A DNA stretch of 64,000 bases from Ostreococcus mediterraneus (taxonomy: Eukaryota; Chlorophyta; Mamiellophyceae; Mamiellales; Bathycoccaceae), in NCBI GenBank assembly GCA_012295225.1, contig WMKK01000014.1:248001-312000 (forward strand). Reading direction: 5' to 3'. The notes beneath the pieces are model-generated. The model saw only the letters and a program-made list of their open reading frames with translations. It was not told the DNA's origin and did no database searches. The position numbers and the translations under genes are program-made. This document shows, piece after piece, positions 10,838 through 20,215 of this stretch; the first letter of the stretch is position 1; every line of letters begins with the position of its first letter.

Positions 10838-11854
10838 ATGTTACCACCGCCGCGCGGCGGCCCTGGCGCCCCGCGCGCGCTGAGCGGGTCGTTTAATCAT
10901 CATCATCATTCCAGCCACCACCAGCCGCGACGTCGGCACGCGCGGGGACAACGGCGCCGTGAGGTGTCGTATCGGCGCCGGGCCACGCCCGAAGGCGCGC
11001 CAGCGAGCGGTGAGAGCGCCGCGGGCGATGGCGGATGGGGCGGATGGTGGACCAAGGCGCAAGACGTGGCGAAACAAGCGACGAAAGCCTCGCGCGGGTG
11101 GGCGTCGCAGACGCAAGACGCGCTGACGACGCAAGTGAATGAAAAGGTCAAGTTATTGACGCCGTCGATGGAGGTGGCGGTGGATCACTTTGGACCGACG
11201 GCGCGGCAGATTTCCAAGTTGCTAAAACCGGTGACGGAGCCGATTAAGAAACAGTGGATGACGTATAAGCCGGAGACGCGGCGGATGATAAAGGGTGGGG
11301 GCATCGGCGCGTTTGTGGGTAATCTCATCTTGGGTTGGCCCGCGAGAAGTGAGCGGAAGGCGTTACAGAAAAAGGTGCGACGGATGGAGATGGAGCGCAC
11401 GAAGATGTTGGTGGATGATTTTTCGCTCGAACGCGAAGTGTTGACTTTGAATGCGGAGAATAGACGGTTGGAGAAGCGCGTGTTGCGGGCGGAGATGGCG
11501 CTGAATGCTATTAAACGCAGATTGAGCGAGTACGCGGTGACGCCAAAGGATGATGCGCACTTTGCCGACCCGCAGCTTGTGCACGCGCTCCCGGGCGCGC
11601 CTTGGGCGAACAGTCTGATTGACGCCGTGGCGAACGGCGGAATTGAGCCCAAAGAGTCCGCGCCGCCGGCAACGATGAATAATTCAGTTTCCACCAAACA
11701 GCGCCTCGACTCGGTGAAGGCTAAAGCAAAGAATGCGGTAGATTCGGGCAATGGTTCGTCGTGGAGTCGCCGCGACGACGCTTGGGCCTTGGCCGCCACC
11801 ATCGCCAGCGAAGAGGCTGGAAGCGATGGCGGCGAGCGCCCGACGGCTTTATAA
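10838..11854 (+). CDS. Predicted plastid-targeted coiled-coil protein, unknown function
   Basis: A single open frame of 338 codons. I do not recognise the family. The first ~60 residues are rich in Arg, Ala, Ser and His (a HHHHSSHH run near 20-27) and acid-poor, like an algal transit peptide. A GGWGGWWTKAQD segment follows at ~65-76, then an amphipathic stretch with repeated ATKAS/TQDALTTQVNEK spacing. A short glycine-rich hydrophobic segment sits near 150-165 (GGGIGAFVGNLILGW). Residues ~170-230 are a strongly charged heptad-like coiled coil (ERKALQKKVRRMEMERTK onward). The tail is low-complexity. The layout suggests a plastid membrane-associated protein with a stromal coiled coil, but this is inference. 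The start is the first ATG of the frame. Confidence 0.7.
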   Translation: MLPPPRGGPGAPRALSGSFNHHHHSSHHQPRRRHARGQRRREVSYRRRATPEGAPASGESAAGDGGWGGWWTKAQDVAKQATKASRGWASQTQDALTTQVNEKVKLLTPSMEVAVDHFGPTARQISKLLKPVTEPIKKQWMTYKPETRRMIKGGGIGAFVGNLILGWPARSERKALQKKVRRMEMERTKMLVDDFSLEREVLTLNAENRRLEKRVLRAEMALNAIKRRLSEYAVTPKDDAHFADPQLVHALPGAPWANSLIDAVANGGIEPKESAPPATMNNSVSTKQRLDSVKAKAKNAVDSGNGSSWSRRDDAWALAATIASEEAGSDGGERPTAL

Positions 11855-11975
11855 TCACCAGCGCACACGCGCAACTTGTTTGATGAAATAATAAAAAAAA
11901 GCAAATCGTATACATGCCAACACGCGCGCTAATCCTAATCGTGATTAATCGTTTCTACAGTTCAAAATACTTTTC

Positions 11976-12806
11976 TCAATTGTCGTCTGACTCTGCGACA
12001 AACGCCTTCATCGCCGCGAGCTGCGCAAGTTCATCTTCTTCCAGCAAATCATACTCGGCCGCATCTTCAAGACGCCCGATGGCTTGTTGCAACGGCTTTT
12101 CTGGATAAGACACGCACGGCATTCCATTCTTGCCGCCATTCAATGCGACAAAGAAGAGCTCGGCGACCGCGCGAGGCGCTTGCGCCTTGAGCACCGCCGG
12201 TAACATATACGTCAAGCTCTTCCCGTTCGCCCCGTCGTTCGCGTCGAAATCTCGCCCGTAATACCAATTAAACGCATCGAGAGTTTTATACCCCGTTTCG
12301 CTCTCGCCTTTTGCCTCGTAAAATAATACCAGCGCTCGTTCGAGACGCGTCTCGACGTAGCGAATACGCGCCGCGTCGTACGCCGCCACTTCAACCATAA
12401 CTTCTCTAAACGCCTTGTACCCGACGCTTTGATCCCACTTCTCGCTCGCCCTAGCGGCATCCTTTAATGCCTTCAAATTTTCGCCAATCGCCAACCACGC
12501 ATCGTACGCCTCGACGACGCGCGCCGTCGCTTGACTCTCAGACGTAGCCGCCGCGTACGGCGCCGACGGCTTAACTTTTGCCGCAATTTTCGCCGCCTCT
12601 TCGCGCGCCGCTTTCTCTTTCAAGAATTCTCGAGTATCTTCGCGTTTTTGCACTTTACGTGTCTGTGGTCCAATCGCGCGTCACGAGCGATCTCTCGTCA
12701 GTCACGTCCAGTCCCGTCGCGCGCGCTCGAGTCGCACCTGTCTACTGCTCGCGTTGCGTTTACAATGCACCACGAACGTCGTCGCTCCTCCACACGACGC
12801 GAGCAT
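11976..12806 (-). CDS. Two-exon gene, unknown alpha-helical protein
   Basis: The main exon (11976-12662) is open for about 228 codons but contains no early ATG. The longest in-frame start is a GTG at 12653, and a stop lies just upstream. A good acceptor (CCACAG) at 12663-12668 and a donor (CAG|GTGCGA) at 12737 define a 75-bp intron. They join in phase to a 23-codon first exon starting with ATG at 12806 (MLASCGGATTFVV). The product has ~250 residues. It is mostly helical, begins with a charged stretch (REFLKEKAAREEAAK) and has W/Y-rich motifs such as DAFNWYYGRDFD. No family recognised. A plastid or mitochondrial protein is possible from the short N-terminus, but not shown. The frame is convincing; the first exon is inference. 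Confidence 0.6.
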
Positions 12807-13026
12807 TGCGCGCTGACATACAACGCACACCCCACGCACGCGCTACACGGCTCGTAGCGCCCGTCCTCGGTGATTTTCGCCACGCGCGTGCGCGTTTATG
12901 AGGAAGAACCTCTCAAAAGGATCACTGGAGCTACAGAACTACAATCGCTAAAACTCGCTAAAACTACTCGGTGCGCCCCGCGCGGGCGCCATCGCGGGTC
13001 ACGCGTCGTCCAGACATCGCGCGCGG

Positions 13027-13263
13027 TCACTTGGCGCCGACTTCGGCGTAGGGTTTCAACGCGCTCGCGGCGAAGCCTTCCGGGACGGCGTACTGTGGAA
13101 GCTTCCACTTGAGCGTTTTAAACCCACCGTGCTTCGTGCGTGTACCGACGTTTATCGCGCCTTTGCCTTTGTAGAAACCCTTCTTGGCGATCTTTGTGGT
13201 GAGCATGTTGAACCCGACGCGACGGGCGCGACGGGCGAACGCGATGGGGGTGATGAACACCAT
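13027..13263 (-). CDS. Mitochondrial large-subunit ribosomal protein mL41
   Basis: This 78-residue protein matches the short eukaryote-specific mitochondrial ribosomal protein L41 (the L27/MRPL41 family) in size and layout. It has a basic start (FARRARRVGFNMLTTK), then a KKGFYKGKGAINVGTRTKHGG segment and a KLPQYAVPEGF...LKPYAEV ending, where the family has 'YYKGK...TRKGGY...LPNYVVPDL...LKPYV'. It would assemble into the mitoribosomal large subunit and probably self-targets through its basic N-terminus. The gene is intronless, and its ATG at 13263 lies 151 bp from the stop of the neighbouring minus-strand gene. Confidence 0.85.
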   Translation of the reverse strand: MVFITPIAFARRARRVGFNMLTTKIAKKGFYKGKGAINVGTRTKHGGFKTLKWKLPQYAVPEGFAASALKPYAEVGAK

Positions 13264-13414
13264 GCTGAAGCCGCGCGTCCCGTTCTGAGGTTTTGTCGTC
13301 GAGCGCGCAAACGATATATGACGAGACGTGTGAGAAGAACTCTTTGGTCTTTCTTTGTTAAAGCCTAGCTAAAGTCTAAATGTCGCCGAGGAAGAACGTG
13401 CTGAAATCGGAAGA

Positions 13415-14944
13415 TCAGAAGACATCAGCCGCGCCGATGGTGGCGACGTCGGTGTCGACGTCGTCAGTGGTTGCCGCGTCAGAGTTGTACTCTGTCTCCG
13501 CGTCAATGTCATCTTTACCATCGGCGGTGCTATCCGTGGTGCTATCTGAAGAACTCGAAGCGTCTTCAGTCGTGAGATCTTTCGCGCCGAGTTCTGTCGT
13601 CGCGCCTGGGACGAAACACATATCTCGGAAACGCGTTCCCATGTTGAATTGTTGCTCCAACGTGGCGTCAAGTTGGTCTTGATAACTCAATTGCGGTACG
13701 ACGTAGAATTGATTTTTCACGCGTTGAAGCGCTTGCATGTCAATCGTACTTCCATGCACTTGCACCATTTGCTGAATCGGGAACGCATACTCCATGCGCA
13801 CCAAATAAAAGTCGCTACTACGGATGTCGCACTCGCCGCCGGCTATCATACATGCGTGCTTTGCCACCGCGTTACATTTACACTGCTCTGGACAGCCATA
13901 CGCTCTCTGGTGCAAGTGCTGATTCTCGAAGAAATATGGTCTATATCCAACGCGTGCAACGTGCCAGCGCGAGTCTGAATGCAACACGTTTACGATTTGA
14001 TCAATGTCAAACTCTCGTCCCATTTCAGACGGCTCCTTTGTCGCCGCGTCTTCCTCAATAATCGTAATCGTGTTGTACGCATTCGCTCGCGCGTCGTTCA
14101 TCGCATGCACGTGCGACATCGACGCCTTGTGCCAATGATCTTTCGCACCCTTGTAACAACCATCGACGAATTCACCACGGACAAATGTCACCTTCTCTGC
14201 CCACTCCAACGGCACACGCAGTTTATCGCACTGCATACAAATGATGTAAATGTGTTCGCCCACATCTGCAATCCTGCGCCCGCTTTCGGTCACATCGATG
14301 CACTTTCTTTTCAGACATCCGTTCGGTAACGTCCCTCTGAGCTCGCCGAGCGCAGCAGCCGCTTTCGCCTCGGCGGCGACGTAACACGTAAACGCCTCAG
14401 GACGCGCCTCGGGTTGCGGCGCTTTGGCTTGCGCCGCCTTACCCAACGCCGCCACGCCCCGCGCCGCACCTCCGTGCCCCGTCATCATTATCGCCACCGC
14501 ACCAATTGCTAAAACACACACCGCCATGACGACGACGCCCACCGACGACGAACCGAAGCCGCGCGCTCGTCTCGACGTCGACGCGTCGTCGACGTCCGCG
14601 CGAACGTCCTCCGTCATCGAACACCCGCGTTCCATGGCGCCAGCATCGCCACCACCGCACTGCAGCGACGCCACAGACGATGGCGATGCAATCAACGCCG
14701 CGCGTTCGGCGCCATCGCCTTCACCAGCGCGCACGAACGCGCGCAAAAACATCGTTGAAATGATCGCAACACCCAAGCCACGAACACACGACGGTCGCTC
14801 GACGTTCGCCGCCCCTGACGCGACCGCCGCGCTCGCGCGCAGAGCGAGGCAAAGAAAAGAGAAAAGCGAGCGCGACGCGCGATGCACCCGCGCGCGCGTC
14901 ACGCGCGACGGCGACGCGGCGACAGATTCTGGCGTCGCCAACAC
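13415..14944 (-). CDS. Predicted type II membrane protein, Golgi/secretory, function unknown
   Basis: The open frame has 509 codons. A clear membrane segment sits at residues ~135-154 (VGVVVMAVCVLAIGAVAIMM) and is preceded by Arg residues, the topology of a type II Golgi enzyme. The ~280-residue lumenal part is Cys- and His-rich and contains YNTITIIEEDA, HSDSRWHVARVGYRPYFFE and a Cys cluster (CPEQCKCN). The 'TIIEEDA' stretch followed by a W...R..Y..YF pattern is reminiscent of glycosyltransferase acceptor-side motifs, but I cannot assign a GT family. The tail is Ser/Asp/Thr-rich and likely disordered. In-frame ATGs at codons 65 and 104 are equally good starts because they place the membrane segment near the N-terminus; codon 1 is kept only as the longest frame. 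Confidence 0.6.
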   Translation of the reverse strand: MLATPESVAASPSRVTRARVHRASRSLFSFLCLALRASAAVASGAANVERPSCVRGLGVAIISTMFLRAFVRAGEGDGAERAALIASPSSVASLQCGGGDAGAMERGCSMTEDVRADVDDASTSRRARGFGSSSVGVVVMAVCVLAIGAVAIMMTGHGGAARGVAALGKAAQAKAPQPEARPEAFTCYVAAEAKAAAALGELRGTLPNGCLKRKCIDVTESGRRIADVGEHIYIICMQCDKLRVPLEWAEKVTFVRGEFVDGCYKGAKDHWHKASMSHVHAMNDARANAYNTITIIEEDAATKEPSEMGREFDIDQIVNVLHSDSRWHVARVGYRPYFFENQHLHQRAYGCPEQCKCNAVAKHACMIAGGECDIRSSDFYLVRMEYAFPIQQMVQVHGSTIDMQALQRVKNQFYVVPQLSYQDQLDATLEQQFNMGTRFRDMCFVPGATTELGAKDLTTEDASSSSDSTTDSTADGKDDIDAETEYNSDAATTDDVDTDVATIGAADVF

Positions 14945-15025
14945 CCGCGCCTCGGCCTCGCGCCGTTGGATTTCTTCAACTCATAGTACAATCTACCATA
15001 CAATACACGTAGTACATACTTAAGT

Positions 15026-18000
15026 ATGGGAAGATCTATGTGTGACGTTATCACGCATTCAAAACGGTTCATGGTCGATGCCGCATCACGGCTATCCATC
15101 TCGCGACCAATTCGCGCCGCCACAGTACGCCGCGCGCGCCCGTGCGCGATGACACTCGCCGCGAGTTGCTCCGGCATCGCCATAGCTCGCGTGCGCACCG
15201 CGCAAGCGCCGGTGCGAGGCGCGAGCGCGCGTGCAGGAGGCGCGGATGATGTAGGGCGATTGCAGTTGAGGGTTTCAGCGCGCGCGCGCTGCGTCGCGCG
15301 TCACGGCGCGTTCGGGCGCGCGGTGTCAGCGCCGCGCGCGTGGATGACATCGCGAGCGTCATCGGTGTGCGGTCGCGCGGTGCGTGGGGCGAGCGGGGGC
15401 GGGGTGCGAGCGCGGGGGCGGGTGGGGGTCGCGGGCGCGGTGGCGCACGGGTCGCCGTTTGATGGACACTCGCACTCGCATTCGCACGGGCGTGGCTCGC
15501 ACGGTGCGGCGAGTGCGGATGAGATAATGAGTAGTGATGAGGATGAATTTGTGGCCAAGGCTGGGATGATGATGCGGGCGTCGCAAGGGAAGGAGGCGAA
15601 TGAGTTGGAGCGGGCGCTGGACGCGGTGTTCAACGCCACGGGCGTACACCGGGTTGCGGATTTCTTGCGCGGGAACGCTTTCGTGGCGGTAGTGTCGTGG
15701 GTGTTGTTTGTCGTGGCGGGCATTTCGCACATTCTCATGCACGTGGGTGGTGGAGGTGTGGTGGAGACGCAGACAGCAGCGACGGTGAGCAAGGCGTGTA
15801 CGATTTTAGTGTACGCGTTGGCTGGGACGCCCGAGTTTGTGGATGTCACGTACGAACTTGCGGTTGGGAACGTAAATATTCACGTATTAACTACATTAGC
15901 GGTGCTAGGGACGGTGTTGTTGGGATGCGCCATGGAGGGTGCGTTATTATTGGTGCTGTTTGCGTCGGCGCACTTTGTGGAGGATCGATTGACGTCACAC
16001 GCACGTGGCGATCTCAAGGCATTATGGGGTACGGTTCCGACGACTGCAGACGTTGTCACGCTCAATTCTGATGGAGTACCGGATATAGCATCCATCAGAG
16101 AAGTTCCAGCCGCGGATGTAGAGATTGGAACGACGATTTTTGTCAAGGCGGGTCAGCAGGTGCCACTCGACGGCGTCGTCGTGCACGGGAGCGCATTGGT
16201 GAGCATTCAGCACATCACGGGTGAGGCTTTACCGGTGATGAAGAGATATGGAGATGAGATTCCAGCGGGTGCAATGAACACGGACGGTGTGCTTGTGGTG
16301 AAGAGCTTGCGCTCGAGCGAGGAGAGTACTCCAGCGCGCATCGCTCGTCTCACCGAAGCGGCGCAGCGTCGCCGACCCAAGGTGTCGCGATTAATTGATA
16401 GCATAGGTGACCGCTACAGCAAGGCTATTCTTGCCATTACGTTTATCACAATGATCCTTGCGCCAGTCGTGCTCGGCATTCCATTTTTGGGTCGTGGTGG
16501 TGCGATGTACCGCAGCTTTGCATTCTTGTCCGCCGCGGCGCCGTGCGCGTTGTTAATGTCCCCATTGGTTTACGTCGCCGCCATCGGCGCCATGGCGCGT
16601 CGAGGTGTGCTGATTCGAGGTGGATTAACGCTCGATGCATTAGCCGAAGTAGGCACCGTGGCTCTCGATAAGACTGGGACTATTACAACCGGTCAAATGA
16701 GCTGCACAAGCATTACGCGTTTTGATTGCGAAAAACCTGAACAAGGCGCGCCCGGCGCTTCGCTCAAGTCACTGGCATACGCGCTAAATCTCGAGCGCGG
16801 GTCGTCGCACCCAATTGCCGCCGCCGTTACAGCATCGACGCGTGGTTTAGATCTTCCGGATGTCGGTAATGCGGGCGATTACAAGGTGGTGCACGGCAGT
16901 GGCGTCGAGGGTTTATTCGCCGGCAAGCGCGCGAGATTTGGCACGGCGGAATTCGCGCTCGAACTCTGCGGAGACGACGCCGAAAACTGTTCGTTAGCAA
17001 TCAACTCCGAAACACGCGATGGTGAAATCGTCGCCGTACTCGCTGTTGAAGGAGAACGGCCGGCGTTGTTCCGCTTCAGTGATACTTTGAACTCGAAAGC
17101 GCCTGAAGCCGCCGAATCGTTGCGCAGCGGTCGCTGCCGACGTCGGTGGTGGGAAATGGCAGATAACAGCAAAGGTTTGGAGCTCCTCATGCTCACCGGC
17201 GATAATCAGACGAGTGCCAAAGCTATGGCCGAAGCCATCAAGCTCGCGCCTGAAAACGTGTATTCCGGATTAACGCCCGATCAAAAGCTCAAGCTTATTG
17301 AAGACGCGCGCGAACGCAAAAAGACGAGCAAGTATCCTCGTGTGGCGATGGTTGGCGACGGCATTAACGACGCGCCCGCGCTCGCAGCTGCGGATGTCGG
17401 GGTAGCCATCGCGTCCACGCCGAGCGACGCCGCGGCGAGCGCGGCAGATGTGCTGTTGCTCACCAAGGATGACGATGGCGGGATTTCGCAGCTTCCGGAA
17501 TTGTTCACCTTGGCTGACCGCACGCGGACGGTGCTGCGACAAAACATCGCGCTCGCCGTGATATCGATTATCGGCTCTGCTATTCCCGCGCTGTTTGGTG
17601 CGTTCCCACTTTGGCTGGCAGTATTGTTGCACGAAGGTGCAACGTTAATGGTTGCCATGAACTCTGTGCGTTTGCTCGTGACTTTTGGTCGTCAGCCGCT
17701 GTCCAAGACCACGACGTTGGCGCTGTGGGCGTTCACCGTCTTTTGCGCGTTGGGTGCCGCATACACCGTGTGCAGCGAAGCTGTAGCTATATTTATTAGC
17801 CAGCTGCACTTGTCAAACTGGATGGGCGTCATCACCGCATTCAAGTCCGCTTGGGCGGGACTTTTGGCGGGTTGCTTGCACACGTTGACTGGTCCGGACC
17901 ACTTAGCCGCGCTCACGCCGCTCACCGTCGGCCCGAGTCGCGCGCAAAACGCACTCATGGGTGCGCTTTGGGGTTTTGGTCATAACACTGGTCAAATCTT

Positions 18001-18526
18001 GTTTGGCTGCATATTCATTCTGTTGAGAGACCGTTTGCCACTTAACATGGAGATTATTGGTCAGTTTGGTCAAGGCATCGTTGGCTTGACGCTCATCATC
18101 ATCGGCGCCATGGGCTTTTGGGAGAGCTTTGGCGGGCACTCGCACTCGCATTCGCACTCGCACTCGCACTCGCACTCGCACTCGCACGGTACTGATATGC
18201 CCATGCCTGCGAAACGCGACAGCAGTTTCATCTCGTGGACGTACATCACGGGCACCATTCATGGCTTACAGCCTGACTCGTTGTTCTTGCTTTTACCGGC
18301 GCTCGCGCTTCCCCGAGTTGAAGCTATTTCCTTCCTGGCGACGTTCTTCATCGGAACCATCATTGCCATGGGTACGTACACGTACTGCATTGGCGCCGGG
18401 ACGGCAGCGTTAGAGAAAAACAATCCAAAGTTTGTGAGCTACATTGCTCGCGGCTCGAGCGGCGTAGCTTTGGCGTTTGGCGTCTTATTCGTCATCAGCG
18501 CCATCTTTGGACTCGATTTGATTTAA
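15026..18526 (+). CDS. P1B-type heavy-metal ATPase (HMA1-like) fused to a NicO/plastid nickel-transporter-like domain
   Basis: One uninterrupted 1166-codon frame carries two transporters. Residues ~1-140 are an Arg/Ala-rich, transit-like extension, followed by a His cluster (GHSHSHSHGRGSHG, ~148-161). Residues ~200-920 are a P-type metal ATPase: TGEALP actuator motif, APC at 505-507 in the metal-path helix (SPC in HMA1), phosphorylation site DKTGTITTG at D548, the P1B His-Pro pair at 595-596, and GDGINDAPAL at 777-786. Residues ~935-1166 match plant plastid 'high-affinity nickel transport' proteins: HTLTGPDHLAALTPL (952-966), GALWGFGHNTGQ, a (HS)n loop at ~1038-1055, then HGLQPDSLFLLLPALALP. 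There is no stop or splice signal between the parts. Together they probably move a divalent metal across the plastid envelope; the metal is not shown by the sequence. An alternative start is codon 42. Confidence 0.88.
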   Translation: MGRSMCDVITHSKRFMVDAASRLSISRPIRAATVRRARPCAMTLAASCSGIAIARVRTAQAPVRGASARAGGADDVGRLQLRVSARARCVARHGAFGRAVSAPRAWMTSRASSVCGRAVRGASGGGVRARGRVGVAGAVAHGSPFDGHSHSHSHGRGSHGAASADEIMSSDEDEFVAKAGMMMRASQGKEANELERALDAVFNATGVHRVADFLRGNAFVAVVSWVLFVVAGISHILMHVGGGGVVETQTAATVSKACTILVYALAGTPEFVDVTYELAVGNVNIHVLTTLAVLGTVLLGCAMEGALLLVLFASAHFVEDRLTSHARGDLKALWGTVPTTADVVTLNSDGVPDIASIREVPAADVEIGTTIFVKAGQQVPLDGVVVHGSALVSIQHITGEALPVMKRYGDEIPAGAMNTDGVLVVKSLRSSEESTPARIARLTEAAQRRRPKVSRLIDSIGDRYSKAILAITFITMILAPVVLGIPFLGRGGAMYRSFAFLSAAAPCALLMSPLVYVAAIGAMARRGVLIRGGLTLDALAEVGTVALDKTGTITTGQMSCTSITRFDCEKPEQGAPGASLKSLAYALNLERGSSHPIAAAVTASTRGLDLPDVGNAGDYKVVHGSGVEGLFAGKRARFGTAEFALELCGDDAENCSLAINSETRDGEIVAVLAVEGERPALFRFSDTLNSKAPEAAESLRSGRCRRRWWEMADNSKGLELLMLTGDNQTSAKAMAEAIKLAPENVYSGLTPDQKLKLIEDARERKKTSKYPRVAMVGDGINDAPALAAADVGVAIASTPSDAAASAADVLLLTKDDDGGISQLPELFTLADRTRTVLRQNIALAVISIIGSAIPALFGAFPLWLAVLLHEGATLMVAMNSVRLLVTFGRQPLSKTTTLALWAFTVFCALGAAYTVCSEAVAIFISQLHLSNWMGVITAFKSAWAGLLAGCLHTLTGPDHLAALTPLTVGPSRAQNALMGALWGFGHNTGQILFGCIFILLRDRLPLNMEIIGQFGQGIVGLTLIIIGAMGFWESFGGHSHSHSHSHSHSHSHSHGTDMPMPAKRDSSFISWTYITGTIHGLQPDSLFLLLPALALPRVEAISFLATFFIGTIIAMGTYTYCIGAGTAALEKNNPKFVSYIARGSSGVALAFGVLFVISAIFGLDLI
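18137..18189 (+). repeat. CACTCG hexamer repeat encoding a His-Ser loop
   Basis: About nine near-perfect copies of the hexamer cactcg encode an alternating His-Ser loop inside the NicO-like half of the ATPase fusion. His-rich loops at this point are usual in metal transporters. The near-uniform codons suggest recent slippage expansion. Confidence 0.9.
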
Positions 18527-18618
18527 GACAATTTAGAAAATAGACACATTTGCAATGGCATATTATTAAGCTAGAAAAGAAACTGATATGAACAATGAAT
18601 ACTTAGGCTTGTTGTGTT

Positions 18619-20061
18619 TTAAGCTTTCGGTTTGTAGGGGGCGAAAATGACAGCCGAGTTGTGACCACCAAATCCAAACGAGTTCGAAAGCGCGTACTTG
18701 ACAGTGTGCTTTTCGCGCTTGTTACCAACCAACATGGACGTGTCGACGCCCACATCCGGCGTCTCCAAGTTGATGTTCGGGTGCAATTCACCAGACGTGA
18801 TCGCCTTGATGCAAACAACGGCTTCAACTGCCGAGGCAGCGCCGAGCAAGTGACCGATTAAGCTCTTGGTGCTATTAATCTTGACACCCTCAGAGTTCTT
18901 AAACTTTCGCTGCAACACACGAAGCTCAGCCATGTCACCCGCAGGCGTAGACGTGGCGTGCGCGTTGATATAGTTAATATCTTCAGCCCTGACACCGGTG
19001 ACTTCGAGAGCTTTGTCGATGGCAAAATTGACACCCTTACCCTCGGGGTGCGGTTCCGTCATGTGGTGCGCATCGCACGTCATAAATCCTCCCATCACTT
19101 CCGCTAAGATTGGAGCATCACGTGCCAACGCACTTTCCAAAGACTCGAGAACAAGCACGCCCGCACCTTCACCCATGACAAAACCATCACGGTTGGCATC
19201 CCACGGCCTAGAAGCCGCCTTTGGGTTGTCGTTGCGCTGACTCAACGCCTTGGCGGCGGCGAAACCAGCCATGCCGATTGGGATAACCGCAGCATCACTC
19301 GCACCCGCGAGCATCAAGTCAGCCTCACCATTGCGAATGTGCATCATACTGTTCAAAATGCAAAAGTTACCCGTCGCGCATGCGGACGCGATGGAATAGT
19401 TTGGCCCCATGAACCCAATATCCATCGCCGTCAGCGCGCTCCCCATGTTTGAAATCGCAAACGGAATGCAAAACGGGTTCATCTTCTTATGTCCATGTTT
19501 GAGCAACGCTTCGTTCGCCAACGCAAAGGTATGCATCCCACCCATGGCGCTTCCAATAAGGCATCCGCTCAACTTCTTATCCACGTAGTGCGGCGCCGAC
19601 TCATCGTTCCAGTTCACCTTACCACTCTCAAGTGCCCGCTTCGCCGCGACAATCATATACGCGATGTACGGATCCACACGTCTCGCTTGTTTCTTCGTTA
19701 TGTATTCACCTCCGTCAAACGCCTTAATCTCCCCCGCGAATCTCGTACCAATTTCGCTACAGTCAGAGTTGCTGATTTCCGACACCGCGCTCTCCCCATT
19801 CAACAAACGTTCGTACATCGCGTCGATATCATCACCGAGCGCAGTCACCGCACCCATGCCCGTAATCACCACGCGTTTCTTCCCATCGCGCTCGAGATCA
19901 ACGCCAACCGTGCTCGCGCGAGAAATCACGCGCGCCCGGCGCGCCGTTGAGGGCGACACTTTTTGAGCGATCGCCGTCGGGGTGCGCGACGTCGCGCCGC
20001 GACGGGGCGCGCGCGCCGCGTGCGTCGCGTGCGTCGCGGTGGCGTGCGCAAAGGCAATCAT
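18619..20061 (-). CDS. KAS1: Plastid 3-oxoacyl-[acyl-carrier-protein] synthase (KAS I/II type)
   Basis: Condensing enzyme of plastid type II fatty-acid synthesis, which extends acyl-ACP with malonyl-ACP. The mature part begins at RVVITGMGAVTALGDD. Counted from the longest ATG (20139), the Cys-His-His triad is intact: C254 in SACATGNF, H394 in NAHATSTPAGD and H430 in TKSLIGHLLGAA. NSFGFGGHNSAVIF marks the C-terminus. Its DPYIAYMIVAAKRALE segment and ending resemble plant KAS I more than mitochondrial KAS. The upstream ATG at 20139 is in frame, but codon 27 (20061, MIAFAHATATHATHAARA) gives a typical transit peptide and is preferred. The gene is intronless and lies head-to-tail behind Tudor-SN on the minus strand. 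Confidence 0.93.
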   Translation of the reverse strand: MIAFAHATATHATHAARAPRRGATSRTPTAIAQKVSPSTARRARVISRASTVGVDLERDGKKRVVITGMGAVTALGDDIDAMYERLLNGESAVSEISNSDCSEIGTRFAGEIKAFDGGEYITKKQARRVDPYIAYMIVAAKRALESGKVNWNDESAPHYVDKKLSGCLIGSAMGGMHTFALANEALLKHGHKKMNPFCIPFAISNMGSALTAMDIGFMGPNYSIASACATGNFCILNSMMHIRNGEADLMLAGASDAAVIPIGMAGFAAAKALSQRNDNPKAASRPWDANRDGFVMGEGAGVLVLESLESALARDAPILAEVMGGFMTCDAHHMTEPHPEGKGVNFAIDKALEVTGVRAEDINYINAHATSTPAGDMAELRVLQRKFKNSEGVKINSTKSLIGHLLGAASAVEAVVCIKAITSGELHPNINLETPDVGVDTSMLVGNKREKHTVKYALSNSFGFGGHNSAVIFAPYKPKA

Positions 20062-20215
20062 CGTTCGAGCGTGCGTGGGCGAATCGAACCGCGCGCGGGC
20101 GAATGCGGGGGCGCGAGGGGCGCGGTTGGATAAGAACACATAACGAGGGTAGCGGATTTTTCTTTAGGGATGTCCTCGGTCGACGTTACAACGCGCGAAG
20201 AACCATCGTGGATGA

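Noticed and set aside
11185-11904. 239-codon minus-strand frame
   Set aside because: Antisense of the coiled-coil protein; composition (Ser/Phe/Arg) fits a shadow.
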